Notes: generated from the letters alone by a model not told the origin. Counted from the first letter of the stretch, positions 43,930-52,836 are shown. The stretch is 64,000 nucleotides of DNA from Streptomyces xantholiticus (GCF_014651015.1 NZ_BMWB01000023.1:1-64000), one strand, 5' to 3'. Program-made: numbers and translations.

Positions 43930-45384
43930 ATGTCGCTCACCCGCAGGGAATTCACCAAGCAGTCCGCTCTCACCGGTGCGGGCGTGGCCCTCACCGGTTT
44001 TGTCGGCGCGCTCGCCACGGCTCCCGGTGCCCTCGCGGTGGACGCGACGGCCGGGGCCGAAGGCGAGGGCGACGGCCATGGCCGTCTCGGCCCCGGCTAC
44101 GGCCCCCTGATCCCCGACCCGGCCGGCCTCCTCGCGCTGCCCGCCGGTTTCTCGTACCGGGTCGTGACGCGCACCGGCGTCACCAAGCTGGAGTCCGGCG
44201 AGTTCACCCCCGGCAAGCACGACGGCACCGCGACGTTCGAGGGGCCGCGCGGAGTGACCCTGCTGGTCGTCAACCACGAGCTCAAGGGTGAGCGGGCCAA
44301 GGTCGCGCACCCCGTGCCGCTCGCCGAGGGCCTGGTCTACGACCCGGCCGCGCCCGGCGGCTGCACCGTCGTGGAGAGCCACCGCAGCGGCCGGATCGCG
44401 CAGTGGGTCGGCGTCGCGGGCACCGTGCAGAACTGCGCGGGCGGGTCGACGCCATGGGGCACCTGGCTCACCTGTGAGGAGACCGAGGACAGGGCCGGCA
44501 AGAACGGCCTGCTCCACGACCACGGCTATGTCTTCGAGGTCGATCCCTACGACCGCCGCGCAAACCGCGCGCCGAAGCCGGTCAAGGCGCTCGGACGCTA
44601 CGCGCACGAGGCCGTCGTCGTCGATCCGAAGCGAGGCCACCTGTATCTCACCGAGGACGCCGACACCCCGAACGGTCTGCTCTACCGCTGGGTGCCGCCG
44701 CACGGCTTCAAGCACGGCCGCGGACAGCTGCGCACCCTGGCCGACGACGCGGGCGTGCTGCAGGCCGCCAAGTGCTACAACTCCGGCGGCCGTTTCGTCG
44801 ACGACCTTGCCCGTGCCACGAAGATCGGCACGGTGTACGGCGTGGACTGGACCGAAATCCCCGACCGTGACGCGCGCACCACTTCCGTCCGCAAGCAGTT
44901 CAAGGACGGTGAGGTCACCCGCGGCCGCAAGCTCGAAGGCATGTGGTGGGGAGACGGCGGTGCCTACATCGTCTCCTCGTACGCCCGCGAGGAGAGCCCC
45001 GGGCAGCACGACGGACAGGTCTGGTTCTACGACCCGCGCCGCCGGACGCTGACGCTGAAGGTGCTGCTCGGCGTGAACCCCGATCCGTCGCAGGACGGCG
45101 CCTTCGACGGCCCGGACAACATCACGGTCTCCCCGTACGGCGGGTTGATCATCGCTGAGGACGGCGACGGCGTTCAGCATCTGATCGGCGCCACGGACAG
45201 CGGCCGTACGTACCCGATCGCCCGCAACGAGCTGAATGTCGGGACGGCGGACGACCCGGACTACAGCGAGTTCGCAGGCGTCGTCTTCTCGCCCGACAGG
45301 CACACCCTGTACGCCAGCATCCAGACGCCGGGCATCATGTTCGCCATCACCGGCCCGTGGAAGCGCCAGGGGCCTGGGCACTGA
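43930..45384 (+). CDS. PhoX-like (DUF839) secreted phosphatase, Tat substrate
   Basis: 484 residues; ATG 43930 follows AAGGAG. Twin-arginine signal SLTRREFTKQSALTG with hydrophobic ALTGFVGALATA and cleavage near ALA (residue 37). The mature part has the PhoX-type beta-propeller blocks: LVVNHELKGE, TPWGTWLTCEETEDRAGKNG, GRYAHEAVVVDPKRGHLYLTEDA and DNITVSPYGGLIIAEDG. Such enzymes are Ca/Fe-dependent alkaline phosphatases active outside the cell. A possible PHO box lies just upstream. Confidence 0.9.
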   Translation: MSLTRREFTKQSALTGAGVALTGFVGALATAPGALAVDATAGAEGEGDGHGRLGPGYGPLIPDPAGLLALPAGFSYRVVTRTGVTKLESGEFTPGKHDGTATFEGPRGVTLLVVNHELKGERAKVAHPVPLAEGLVYDPAAPGGCTVVESHRSGRIAQWVGVAGTVQNCAGGSTPWGTWLTCEETEDRAGKNGLLHDHGYVFEVDPYDRRANRAPKPVKALGRYAHEAVVVDPKRGHLYLTEDADTPNGLLYRWVPPHGFKHGRGQLRTLADDAGVLQAAKCYNSGGRFVDDLARATKIGTVYGVDWTEIPDRDARTTSVRKQFKDGEVTRGRKLEGMWWGDGGAYIVSSYAREESPGQHDGQVWFYDPRRRTLTLKVLLGVNPDPSQDGAFDGPDNITVSPYGGLIIAEDGDGVQHLIGATDSGRTYPIARNELNVGTADDPDYSEFAGVVFSPDRHTLYASIQTPGIMFAITGPWKRQGPGH

Positions 45385-45658
45385 GGAGCTGCTGCCGGGC
45401 GCGCCGAGACGGACGCTGGCGCCGGCGGCCGGATCGATGCGGTCGCCGCTACGGCGGTGCGATCCGGGCCGCGGAGGCCGCCCTCATGCGGTTCGGCACG
45501 GCCCCTCGTGGGTGCGGCCCGGCACATCTTCGGTGGGCTCGGCGACGCGGCGTTCCGTGTGGTGCCGCTGATCGAACGGGGGGAGCCGCCGACCGGCCGT
45601 GGAAGTGAGGGCGCTCGGGCGTGGCGGGTTGCGGCGCCGGGGGCGCATACTGACAGCA

Positions 45659-45889
45659 ATGACAAAGTCAGCCGGTTCCCGGCGCCACCTGCCCTCGAGC
45701 CCCTTCAACCGTCCGCCCCTGGAGGAGCCGCCGATCGAGTGTTACGAAGCGGGGGACAGGGTGTCCCACGATCAGTTCGGTCTGGGGAGAGTCCTTGCCG
45801 TGGAAGGGGACAACGCCGCGGTGCTTGTCGACTTCTCCGGCAGACAGGGACGCATCCTCAGTCCGTTCTCCAAACTGGCCAAACTCTGA
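45659..45889 (+). CDS. Small Tudor/CarD-like conserved protein
   Basis: 76 residues starting MTKSAGSRRHLPSS. The C-terminal 50 residues, YEAGDRVSHDQFGLGRVLAV onward, form an SH3/Tudor-like barrel as at the C-terminus of PcrA/UvrD helicases or the CarD N-terminus, suggesting RNA polymerase binding. No Shine-Dalgarno; CATACT 11 nt upstream could be a -10 giving a near-leaderless mRNA. The 270 nt before it (45385-45658) hold nothing I can support. Confidence 0.75.
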   Translation: MTKSAGSRRHLPSSPFNRPPLEEPPIECYEAGDRVSHDQFGLGRVLAVEGDNAAVLVDFSGRQGRILSPFSKLAKL

Positions 45890-45918
45890 GCACATCTTCT
45901 CGAGCAGTTCCTATGCCG

Positions 45919-45949
45919 GGGGCGCCCGTCACACAGTGACGGGCGCCCC
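45919..45949. terminator. Perfect 13-bp hairpin, bidirectional terminator
   Basis: GGGGCGCCCGTCA at 45919-45931 and its exact inverse at 45937-45949 with a 5-nt loop. It lies between the convergent ends of the small Tudor-like gene and the double-TerD gene. Confidence 0.8.
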
Positions 45950-45957
45950 GCGGCCGT

Positions 45958-47157
45958 TCAGAGCGCCTGGGCGGCGGGCTTGACCATGCCGCGCACGGTG
46001 CGCGACTTCACGAAGTCGCCCATGGCGGTCATCTCCCACTCGCCGGAGAACTGTTTGATCAGCTTGGCCATCATCACGCCGGTCTGCGGCTCGGCGGAGG
46101 TCAGGTCGAAGCGGACCAGTTCCTCGCCCGTGGTCGCGTCCATCAGCCGGCAGTAGGCCTTGGCGACCTCGGTGAACTTCTGGCCGGAGAAGGAGTTCAC
46201 CGTGAAGACGAGCCCCGTCGTGTCCGCCGGCAGCCTGCCCAGGTCGACGACGATGACCTCGTCGTCGCCCGCGCCCTCGCCGGTCAGATTGTCGCCGGAG
46301 TGCTTGATGGAGCCGCCCAGGATGGAGAGCTTGCCGAAGTAGCAGCTGTCAAGGTGGTTGCGGCTCGGGCCGTAGGCGATGACGGAGGCGTCGAGGTCGA
46401 TGTCCTTGCCGCGGAAGGCGGGCTCCCAGCCGAGGCCCATCTTGACCTGGGAGAGCAGCGGCCGGCCGCCCTTGACCAGCGACACCGTCTGGTTCTTCTG
46501 CAGGCTGACCCGGCCCTTGTCCAGGTTGATCTTGCCGGTGGCCGCAGGGGCGGCCGGAGGGGCGGCGGGCGGCGGCGGGGTCGCCGCGATCCGCGGGTCG
46601 GCGGTTGGGGCGGCGGCGACGGGAGGTGCCGCCGGGGCGGGGACGGCCGCCGGCTCCTCGTCGACGGAGACGCCGAAGTCCGTGGCGATGCCCGCCAGGC
46701 CGTTCGCATAGCCCTGGCCGACCGCGCGTGCCTTCCATACGCCGTTGCGCAGGTAGATCTCGACGACGACCAGTGCGGTCTCGGTGCCGAGCCGGGGCGG
46801 GGTGAAGGTCGCGATGGCGCTGCCGTCGTCGCCGTTGCGGATGGTGGCGGTGGGCTCGATGCCCTGGAAGGTCTGGCCCGCAGCGTCGGGACTGGCCGTG
46901 ACGACGATCTTCTCGATACCGGGCGGCACGGCCGCGGTGTCCACCACGATCGCGTCGGGTGCCGTACCGCCGCCGGAGCGGTAGCTGACGCCGGGGCCCT
47001 GGGGCTGGTTGTAGAAGATGAAGTCGTCGTCGGAGCGCACCTTGCCATCGGCGGTGAGCAGCAGGCCCGATACGTCGAGCCGCACCGGAGCGGCGACGTC
47101 CACCGCCACGCGCGCTGCGGTGAGGGGGATGTTCGAGCCGGGGGTCATAGCTGTCAT
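45958..47157 (-). CDS. Tandem double-TerD-domain protein
   Basis: 399 residues. Two calcium-binding TerD domains are joined by a Pro/Ala linker of about 45 residues (from EEPAAVPAPAAPP). Domain 1: DDFIFYNQPQGPGVSY. Domain 2: FRGKDIDLDASVIAYGP and SGDNLTGEGAGDDEVIVVDL with the Ca-binding Asp set. Most TerD proteins have one domain of about 190 residues. The family is linked to tellurite resistance, stress response and calcium-dependent development in Streptomyces. No ter operon partner is next to it. Confidence 0.92.
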   Translation of the reverse strand: MTAMTPGSNIPLTAARVAVDVAAPVRLDVSGLLLTADGKVRSDDDFIFYNQPQGPGVSYRSGGGTAPDAIVVDTAAVPPGIEKIVVTASPDAAGQTFQGIEPTATIRNGDDGSAIATFTPPRLGTETALVVVEIYLRNGVWKARAVGQGYANGLAGIATDFGVSVDEEPAAVPAPAAPPVAAAPTADPRIAATPPPPAAPPAAPAATGKINLDKGRVSLQKNQTVSLVKGGRPLLSQVKMGLGWEPAFRGKDIDLDASVIAYGPSRNHLDSCYFGKLSILGGSIKHSGDNLTGEGAGDDEVIVVDLGRLPADTTGLVFTVNSFSGQKFTEVAKAYCRLMDATTGEELVRFDLTSAEPQTGVMMAKLIKQFSGEWEMTAMGDFVKSRTVRGMVKPAAQAL

Positions 47158-47201
47158 GACTGGGTAACGAGCGAGTCCGCTTTACCGTTCCCTTACCGTT
47201 G

Positions 47202-47429
47202 TCACCTGTTGCGGGGATGATTGCGCGCCAGGCGCTCATTGCCGAATCTGTAGGCGCCGGTCCAGCGCGCCATCACCAGCTGGGCGTCCCCGGACCCGAC
47301 CTCCTTAAGGAACTTCTCCGCACGTGTCCCGCGCAGCGTGCCCGCTGTGCGGCCGCGGTGGCTGATGGTGACGGTGCGGTCACCGAGCTGGGTGAATCCG
47401 AATCCGAAGGGTCTCGCCATGGCCGTCAT
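47202..47429 (-). CDS. Small conserved basic protein beside terD
   Basis: 75 residues from ATG 47429 or 72 from ATG 47420 (MARPFGFGFTQLGDR). Two-stranded beta start TVTISHRGRTAGTLRG, helix RAEKFLKEVGSGDAQLVMAR, and basic end GNERLARNHPRNR. I recall this family as a frequent streptomycete hypothetical; function unknown. Its start overlaps the end of the penicillin-binding protein scrap as ATGA. Confidence 0.8.
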   Translation of the reverse strand: MTAMARPFGFGFTQLGDRTVTISHRGRTAGTLRGTRAEKFLKEVGSGDAQLVMARWTGAYRFGNERLARNHPRNR

Positions 47430-47560
47430 CCTGACGGGCCCGCATCCCAGCGGCACGTGGTTTTCCCGGCGCGGGGGCCGGGAGCCGGACACTGAGCAGG
47501 GCAGGGGACGCACACCAGCAGCAGACTGAAGACGGCGGCACGCCTGATCGTCTTGTTCAT
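47426..47560 (-). pseudogene. N-terminal scrap of a class B penicillin-binding protein
   Basis: A 44-codon frame begins MNKTIRRAAVFSLLLV, which matches the characteristic N-terminus and start of the membrane anchor of streptomycete PbpA-type transpeptidases as I remember it. After residue 16 the expected anchor continuation and transpeptidase domain are missing and the frame runs through unrelated sequence to a stop at 47426-47428. Most of the gene appears deleted. A short functional peptide cannot be excluded. Confidence 0.5.
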
Positions 47561-47663
47561 CCCGTACGAGGACGAGCGGCGGGCAGCGGTTCGTTCCTGT
47601 ACGCCCGTTTTCTCAGGACTTCCTCATGCGGGGGTCCGCGGCGCAGCGCCGGCCGGCCCGCGG

Positions 47664-48320
47664 TCAGCGGGGCGAGATGAAGCCCGACTCGTACGCCGCG
47701 ATCACCGCCTGGGTGCGGTCCCGTGCGCCGATCTTGGCGAGCACCGCGGCGACATGGGTCTTCGTCGTCGCTGTGCCCACGCCCATCCGGCCGGCGATCT
47801 CCGCGTTCGTCAGCCCGGTGGACATCAGCCGCAGCACCTCCGCCTCCCGCTCGGTCAGCCGCGCCGCCCACCGCGGCGCGGGCGCGGGCCGGGTGCGGCC
47901 GTACTCGGCTGCCAGTGAGCGCACGGCCGACGGGAACAACAGGGAGTCGCTGCGCGCGACCAGCCGCACCGCCTGCACCAGTTCCTCGGCCGCGGCCCGT
48001 TTCAGCAGGAAGCCGGCCGCTCCGGCTCGCAGCGCGTCGTACACGTACGAGTCGTTCTCGAACGTCGTCACCACCACGATCCGCGGCGGCTCGTCCATCG
48101 CGGCGAGGATCTGCTCGGTGGCGCGGATACCGTCGACCTCCGGCATCCTCACGTCCATCAGCACCACGTCGGGACGCACCTCCCGCACCAGGGAAACCGC
48201 CTCCGCACCGGTCGCCGCCTCGCCGACGACCTCCAGGTCGGGCTCGGCGTCGAGGATCACACGCAGCGCTGTGCGGACCATCCGCTCGTCGTCGGCGAGG
48301 GCCACCCGGACCGTGTTCAT
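47664..48320 (-). CDS. NarL/FixJ-family response regulator
   Basis: 218 residues starting MNTVRVALADDERMV. Receiver domain 1-120 with phosphoacceptor Asp in VVLMDVRMPE; Lys in FLLKRAAAEEL. LuxR-type HTH in the last 65 residues (LTEREAEVLRLMSTGLTNAE). Start overlaps the sensor kinase stop (ATGA), so the two form a classical pair. Target unknown; the membrane protein gene upstream in the same operon may be involved in sensing. Confidence 0.95.
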   Translation of the reverse strand: MNTVRVALADDERMVRTALRVILDAEPDLEVVGEAATGAEAVSLVREVRPDVVLMDVRMPEVDGIRATEQILAAMDEPPRIVVVTTFENDSYVYDALRAGAAGFLLKRAAAEELVQAVRLVARSDSLLFPSAVRSLAAEYGRTRPAPAPRWAARLTEREAEVLRLMSTGLTNAEIAGRMGVGTATTKTHVAAVLAKIGARDRTQAVIAAYESGFISPR

Positions 48321-49585
48321 CGGCGCCCCTCCAGCGGCAGCCGGGCGGACAGCCGCCAGACCCCTCCCTGCGGTCCGGCCTCGGCACGGCCGCCGAGCAG
48401 CGCGGCCCGTTCGGCGACGCCGCACAGTCCGCGGCCGCCTCCGGGGCGCTCCACCGGGGCACGCTCGGGCAGCGGGTTCTCCATCCTGATCTCCAACTCC
48501 TCGTCATGTGCGGCGATCCACAGTGTCACCGGTGGGGCCCCGGCATGGCGAAGGGCGTTGCTCAGCCCTTCCTGGACGATCCGGTACGCCTCACGGGAGA
48601 CCGGCGCCGCCACCGCCGTGAGCGTCCCCTCCTCGTGCAGCGAGACGGGGACGCCGCTGCGGGACAGCAGTCCGGCGAGCGTCGCGAGCGTCGGTCCGCC
48701 GAGTTGGTCGGCACCCCCGGCGCCGTCCTGACGCAACAGGCCCAGCACGGCGTCCAGTTCGCCCACCGTGCGCCGGGTGGTCTCCTCGATCGCGGCCAGC
48801 GCCTCCCGTACGAACTCCACATCGCCGGCCCGGTCGCTGTCCAGCACCTTTCTGGCAGCGCCCGCCTGCAGGGTGACCGCGGACAGCGCATGGCCCACGG
48901 AATCGTGCAGTTCGCGGGCGAGGCGGTTGCGTTCAGCGAGCTCGGTCGCCCGGCGTTCGGCCGCCGCGAGCCGGTCGGCGGGGGTGGGCCCCAGCAGCAC
49001 CTGCGCCTGGCGGGCCAGCAGCGCCCCGGCGCCGGCGGACGTGGCCGCCAGCGCCAGCAGCATCCCGGTCCCCGTGAGCGGCAGCAGTACCGCCGACCAG
49101 ACAGAGATCTCGACCTGGAGGTACTCCCGCACCCCGGGGAAAACCGGCGCGGCGATCAGAGCGGCGGCGAACGGCGGCAGTGCGAGGGACGCCCCACTGA
49201 CCAGCGCCCCGACACCCATGTGCAGGGTGCACCAGCTCGCGGTGCGCACGCGCGCGGCCCGCGTGCGCGCCTGGCCGTGCGCGAGCCGCTCGCCCGGCAC
49301 CCCGCACAGGGCGCGGGCAACGTCCGCCGACAGCGGCCTGGCCGTCGGGAACAGCCCGGCGACCGCGGCGAGCGGCAGAGCCACGGCGTACGCCCCGAAA
49401 AGCAGCGCCGGCGAGGCCGACCACATGTCCTGGGGGCCGCTCAGCGGACCCAGGATCACCATGCCGACCAGCCAGAACGGCATCAACAGCGCGCCGCCGA
49501 GCACCAGATGGACCCAGCGCAGCCGCGCCCGCAGGCCGAACAGCGCCCGGCCGGCGGCCCGCCAGGTCGAGCCCGCCCGGGTCAT
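48317..49585 (-). CDS. Sensor histidine kinase (HisKA_3 type)
   Basis: 422 residues. Four or more hydrophobic segments in the first 220 residues (LGGALLMPFWLVGMVILGP, AVALPLAAVAGLFP) form the sensor part. Phospho-acceptor His lies in LARELHDSVGHALSAV near 235; the compact ATPase ends GGRGLCGVAERAALLGG. Coupled at both ends: ATGA overlaps with the membrane protein gene before and the response regulator after. Confidence 0.93.
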   Translation of the reverse strand: MTRAGSTWRAAGRALFGLRARLRWVHLVLGGALLMPFWLVGMVILGPLSGPQDMWSASPALLFGAYAVALPLAAVAGLFPTARPLSADVARALCGVPGERLAHGQARTRAARVRTASWCTLHMGVGALVSGASLALPPFAAALIAAPVFPGVREYLQVEISVWSAVLLPLTGTGMLLALAATSAGAGALLARQAQVLLGPTPADRLAAAERRATELAERNRLARELHDSVGHALSAVTLQAGAARKVLDSDRAGDVEFVREALAAIEETTRRTVGELDAVLGLLRQDGAGGADQLGGPTLATLAGLLSRSGVPVSLHEEGTLTAVAAPVSREAYRIVQEGLSNALRHAGAPPVTLWIAAHDEELEIRMENPLPERAPVERPGGGRGLCGVAERAALLGGRAEAGPQGGVWRLSARLPLEGRR

Positions 49586-50559
49586 GCGCCACGCCTGCGC
49601 AGCAGCAGGGCGACGGCCCAGGTCAGCAGCAGGCCGGAGATCATCTCCCCAGCGTAGGTGAGCATCAGCATCGCGGAGGAGCTCTCTGCCCCGTCGGTCT
49701 GAGGCATGAGCGAGGCGAGCAGCATCCAGCCGCCCCAGGCGCCCATCGCGCTCGCCCCGATCCAGGCCATCGTCAGCGGCGGCCGCACGGACAAGGTGGG
49801 AAGCGGTCGGAAGGCGAGCAGCAGCACGCCGGTGACGGCGACGGCCACGAACCCGACGCGGGAGCCCTCCAGCAGATAGAAGTCCGTGGTCGGCTCCGCG
49901 ATCCGGTCGGCCGGGAGCCCGGCCGTCGAGCCGGTGGCCCACAGCACATGCATGGCCGCGGGGAACATGGCCGCCAGGGAGCCCGCGACGGCGCTCGTCC
50001 GCATGGCGGAGCCCGTCGCACGGGACGGCAGGTCCCACACCATGCCCCGCAGCAGACGACCCCAGCGGTCCCTGGCGTACAGCACGAAGAGCGCGCCGAG
50101 GGCGAGGCCTTGGACGATGAAACCGCCGTAGACGACGTTGAACACCCAGTCGTGGAGGAACGGCTCCTCGGCCGCCTCCTGCATCTTGGTGCCGCCGAAG
50201 GCGACGCCGACCCACTGCAGCGGGAAGCCGACCATGATCGGCGCGAGCAGCCCCGTCGCGGCCCACATCGGCACTGCCAGCAGCCGGGTCGGCACGCGCT
50301 GCCCCCACGGGCGGGTGAGCAGCAGTACCAGCACCACGACGGCAGCGTCCATCAACAGGGTGACGCTGTTGGCGAAGATCATCAGTGCGCGGTGCTCCAG
50401 GAGGACGCTGTCGGCCGGAATGCCGAGGCGGCTGCCCGCGACCCACGCGGTCTTGAGCGCCAGGTACGGAACACAGGCCACGATCGCGACGGCGCGCAGC
50501 GTGGACCTGACGGGGCGGGGCTGTGGTGAGAGGCCGGGCCCGGCCGTGCTTGTTGTCAT
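49582..50559 (-). CDS. Polytopic membrane protein of a two-component operon
   Basis: 325 residues starting MTTSTAGPGLSPQP after GGAGGG. About eight hydrophobic helices, e.g. LLMDAAVVVLVLLLTRPWG and GFVAVAVTGVLLLAF. Contains LALKTAWVAGSRLG near the start and PTRLLAVPMWAATGLLAPI. No family recognised. First gene of the operon with the sensor kinase and regulator, so it may be an accessory sensor or the regulated function. Confidence 0.85.
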   Translation of the reverse strand: MTTSTAGPGLSPQPRPVRSTLRAVAIVACVPYLALKTAWVAGSRLGIPADSVLLEHRALMIFANSVTLLMDAAVVVLVLLLTRPWGQRVPTRLLAVPMWAATGLLAPIMVGFPLQWVGVAFGGTKMQEAAEEPFLHDWVFNVVYGGFIVQGLALGALFVLYARDRWGRLLRGMVWDLPSRATGSAMRTSAVAGSLAAMFPAAMHVLWATGSTAGLPADRIAEPTTDFYLLEGSRVGFVAVAVTGVLLLAFRPLPTLSVRPPLTMAWIGASAMGAWGGWMLLASLMPQTDGAESSSAMLMLTYAGEMISGLLLTWAVALLLRRRGA

Positions 50560-51022
50560 GCCCCCACCCTCCCGCCCTATGCCCCGCGCCACGTCGTGCC
50601 GCACGACGATTTCCCTCCGCCTCGCGGCGGAGACACTCCCTGCGGGGTGGACCCGGCCGGGCTGTGTGCGCCGGTGGTGTTCCCGTCAGAGGGCCGGTTG
50701 TGACGCACGGGAGTGGTGCCGCTGCGCGCAGCCGTTCCCCTCCCCGCCCCTCCGGAAGCCGGCCTCCACCCGGACCCATGGCTCCACCCCTGACCCCGGA
50801 CCCCTTCCCGGAAACCGGGCTCGGCCCGGACCCCTTCCCGAGGGCTCCGCCTCCGTATACCGGACCCCGGCCCGGGGCTCCCGCCGCCGCATACCCGGGC
50901 GGGGATCGCCGGGGCTGTGGCGCGGAGCTGCCGCGTGCGGAGGCGTCAGCCCCCGCGGCGGGGCCCGGGGCGAGGCCCCGGTCCGGGGAAGGGCGGGTGA
51001 GGGAAAGTCACGTGGAGGAAAG
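50560..51022. repeat. Gene-free region with dispersed GC-rich repeats
   Basis: 463 nt without a supported gene. The left part should carry the promoter of the membrane protein/kinase operon. From about 50756 to 50990 it contains repeated GGACCCCTTCCCG words (two copies near 50798 and 50838) and CCCGGGGC palindromes, the inverted counterpart of the words in 42577-43052. No transposase or RNA gene seen. Confidence 0.55.
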
Positions 51023-51493
51023 TCACCGCCCCAGCGTCAGCAGCACCTCGTCCGTCTCCTCACCGCGCGCGTTCGCGAAGCCCCGGTCCCGTCCCGTCAC
51101 CATGAACCCGCACTTGCGCAGTACCCGGATCGACCCCGCGTTGTCCGCCGCGGCCCGTGCGTGCAGCGGGCGCACCGGCACCGTGTCCAGCAGTGCGCGC
51201 AGCGCCAGCGTGGCGATGCCGCGCCCCCAGTGCGCGCGGTCGATGAAGTACGTGACCTCACGTTCCTCCGGTGGCCCGTACACCGCGGTGTGACCGACCA
51301 CGGCGCCGTCGGCGACCACGGTCCGCACCACCGCGTCGGATATACGGATCCGTGCCCAGTGGGCGTCGAACGCGGCCCGGTCGGTGGGGTCCTTGCTGGT
51401 GAAGGCCGCCATCCGGTTGGATTCCGGGTCACTCATGTGCCCGAAGAAGATCGGCAGGTCGCCGTCGTGGACCTCGCGCAGAACGACGTCCAT
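51023..51493 (-). CDS. GNAT-family N-acetyltransferase
   Basis: 156 residues starting MDVVLREVHDGDL with CCGGAGG upstream. Acetyl-CoA loop appears as DRAHWGRGIATLALRALL and the late motif DNAGSIRVLRKCGF. RimJ/RimL-like small-molecule or protein acetyltransferase; substrate unknown. Starts 2 nt after the IclR gene stop and is therefore in the same transcript. Confidence 0.9.
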   Translation of the reverse strand: MDVVLREVHDGDLPIFFGHMSDPESNRMAAFTSKDPTDRAAFDAHWARIRISDAVVRTVVADGAVVGHTAVYGPPEEREVTYFIDRAHWGRGIATLALRALLDTVPVRPLHARAAADNAGSIRVLRKCGFMVTGRDRGFANARGEETDEVLLTLGR

Positions 51494-51495
51494 GG

Positions 51496-52266
51496 TCAGA
51501 GCCTCCGGGTGGCGAGCGTGAGCCGGTCGCGCGCGTCGAACAGCGCGTCCTTGATCATCTGTTCGTGCGCCGGCGTGAGCCGGGCCACCGGCACCGAGCA
51601 ACTGATCGCGTCCCGGGCCGGCGTCCGGTACGGGACGGCGATGCCGAAGCAGCGCAGCCCGAGGGTGTTCTCCTCACGGTCCACGGCGTAGCCCCGCTCA
51701 CGGACGAGGTGCAGCTCCTCGATGAGCTTCTCGCGGTCGGTGATGGTGTGCTCGGTCAGCGGCGCGAGCGTCTCCGGCAGCATCCTGCGCACCTGCTCGT
51801 CGCTGTACGTGGCGAGCAGCGCCTTGCCGAGCGATGTCGAGTACGCGGGCAGCCGCCGTCCCACGCGGGTGAAGGGGCGCAGATAGTGATGCGACTGCCG
51901 GGTCGCCAGATAGACCACGTTCGTGCCGTCGAGCCGCGCCAGGTGGATGGTCTCGGTGGTGTCGTCGGAGAGCCGGTCCAGCGTGGGCCTTGCGGCCGCC
52001 ACGACCTCGTCGCCGTCGATGTACGACGTGCCGATGAGCAGGGCGCGCACCCCGATGCCGTACCTCGTACCCGTCGCGTCCGTCTCCACCCAGCCGAGCT
52101 CGACGAGCGTGCGCAGCAGCATGTACAGGCTGGACTTGGGGTAGCCGACGGCCTCCTGGACCGCGGCGAGCGAGTGCATCCCGGGCCGCCCGGCGAAGTA
52201 CTCGAGCAACTCGACCGTCCGCACCGCGGACTTGACCTGTGCTCCACCGGAATCTGCGACTGGCAT
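51496..52266 (-). CDS. IclR-family transcriptional regulator
   Basis: 256 residues starting MPVADSGGAQVKSAVRTVEL. N-terminal winged HTH (LAAVQEAVGYPKSSLYMLLRTL) and the IclR effector domain from about 85 (HLARLDGTNVVYLATRQ, SLGKALLAT, YAVDREENTLGLRC, CSVPVARL). IclR proteins often control sugar-acid or aromatic catabolism and lie divergent from their targets. Here the divergent neighbour is a decayed aldehyde dehydrogenase, so its original target may be lost. Nothing else coding is seen in 52267-52539. Confidence 0.93.
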   Translation of the reverse strand: MPVADSGGAQVKSAVRTVELLEYFAGRPGMHSLAAVQEAVGYPKSSLYMLLRTLVELGWVETDATGTRYGIGVRALLIGTSYIDGDEVVAAARPTLDRLSDDTTETIHLARLDGTNVVYLATRQSHHYLRPFTRVGRRLPAYSTSLGKALLATYSDEQVRRMLPETLAPLTEHTITDREKLIEELHLVRERGYAVDREENTLGLRCFGIAVPYRTPARDAISCSVPVARLTPAHEQMIKDALFDARDRLTLATRRL

Positions 52267-52539
52267 TGCTCTACGCCCCTTCCCGACCGCGCGCATGCCC
52301 GGAAACAGAGTCCCCAGCAATTCATCACCAGGAACACCGTTCAGAATACCGAACGAGCGGATGGGTGGCAGAGGACAGGAGGAAGCCGGCGGTTGCAGCA
52401 CCACCAGTCTGGAGTGTCGAGGCCGAACCGGGAAGCGGCCTGAGCGGGTTGCGTGAAGGCCACGGCTGAGGGGGTCGATGCTCTGGTACGGGCGGCGGCC
52501 CTGGGCGACACCGCGCCCGGGGTGCTCCGGATGAGCGGA

Positions 52540-52831
52540 TGCGGGAAACCTCCTGGCCGGCGTCGCCGCACGCACTGCCCTGCCCGACGTCGACGCCCCC
52601 TCACCCCGGCCCGGCCCGCGTCCTGGTCGACGCCTGGCCCACCGGCGTCGCCGTCGCCCCCGCTCAGCACCCCGGCGGCCCCTCCTCCACCTCCCTCGGC
52701 ACCAGCGCCGTCGAACGCTCACTCCGCCCCGTCACCTACCAGGACACGCCCAGCCACTGCTCCCACCGGAGCTCCGCGACGACAACCCGCACGCACTTCC
52801 ACGGCACGTCGACGGCCAACTGCAACACTGA
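52540..52831 (+). pseudogene. C-terminal remnant of an NADP-dependent aldehyde dehydrogenase
   Basis: One frame gives RVLVDAWPTGVAVAPAQHPG (from 52618) and then VERSLRPVTYQD; after a one-base shift near 52750 the next frame gives PLLPPELRDDNPHALPR and HVDGQ before a TGA at 52829-52831. This is the end of the 2,5-dioxovalerate (alpha-ketoglutarate semialdehyde) dehydrogenase family. The cofactor and catalytic-Cys regions are absent. In streptomycetes this gene commonly accompanies an IclR regulator and a sugar-acid dehydratase gene, matching the neighbour here. Confidence 0.65.
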
Positions 52832-52836
52832 CCGTC

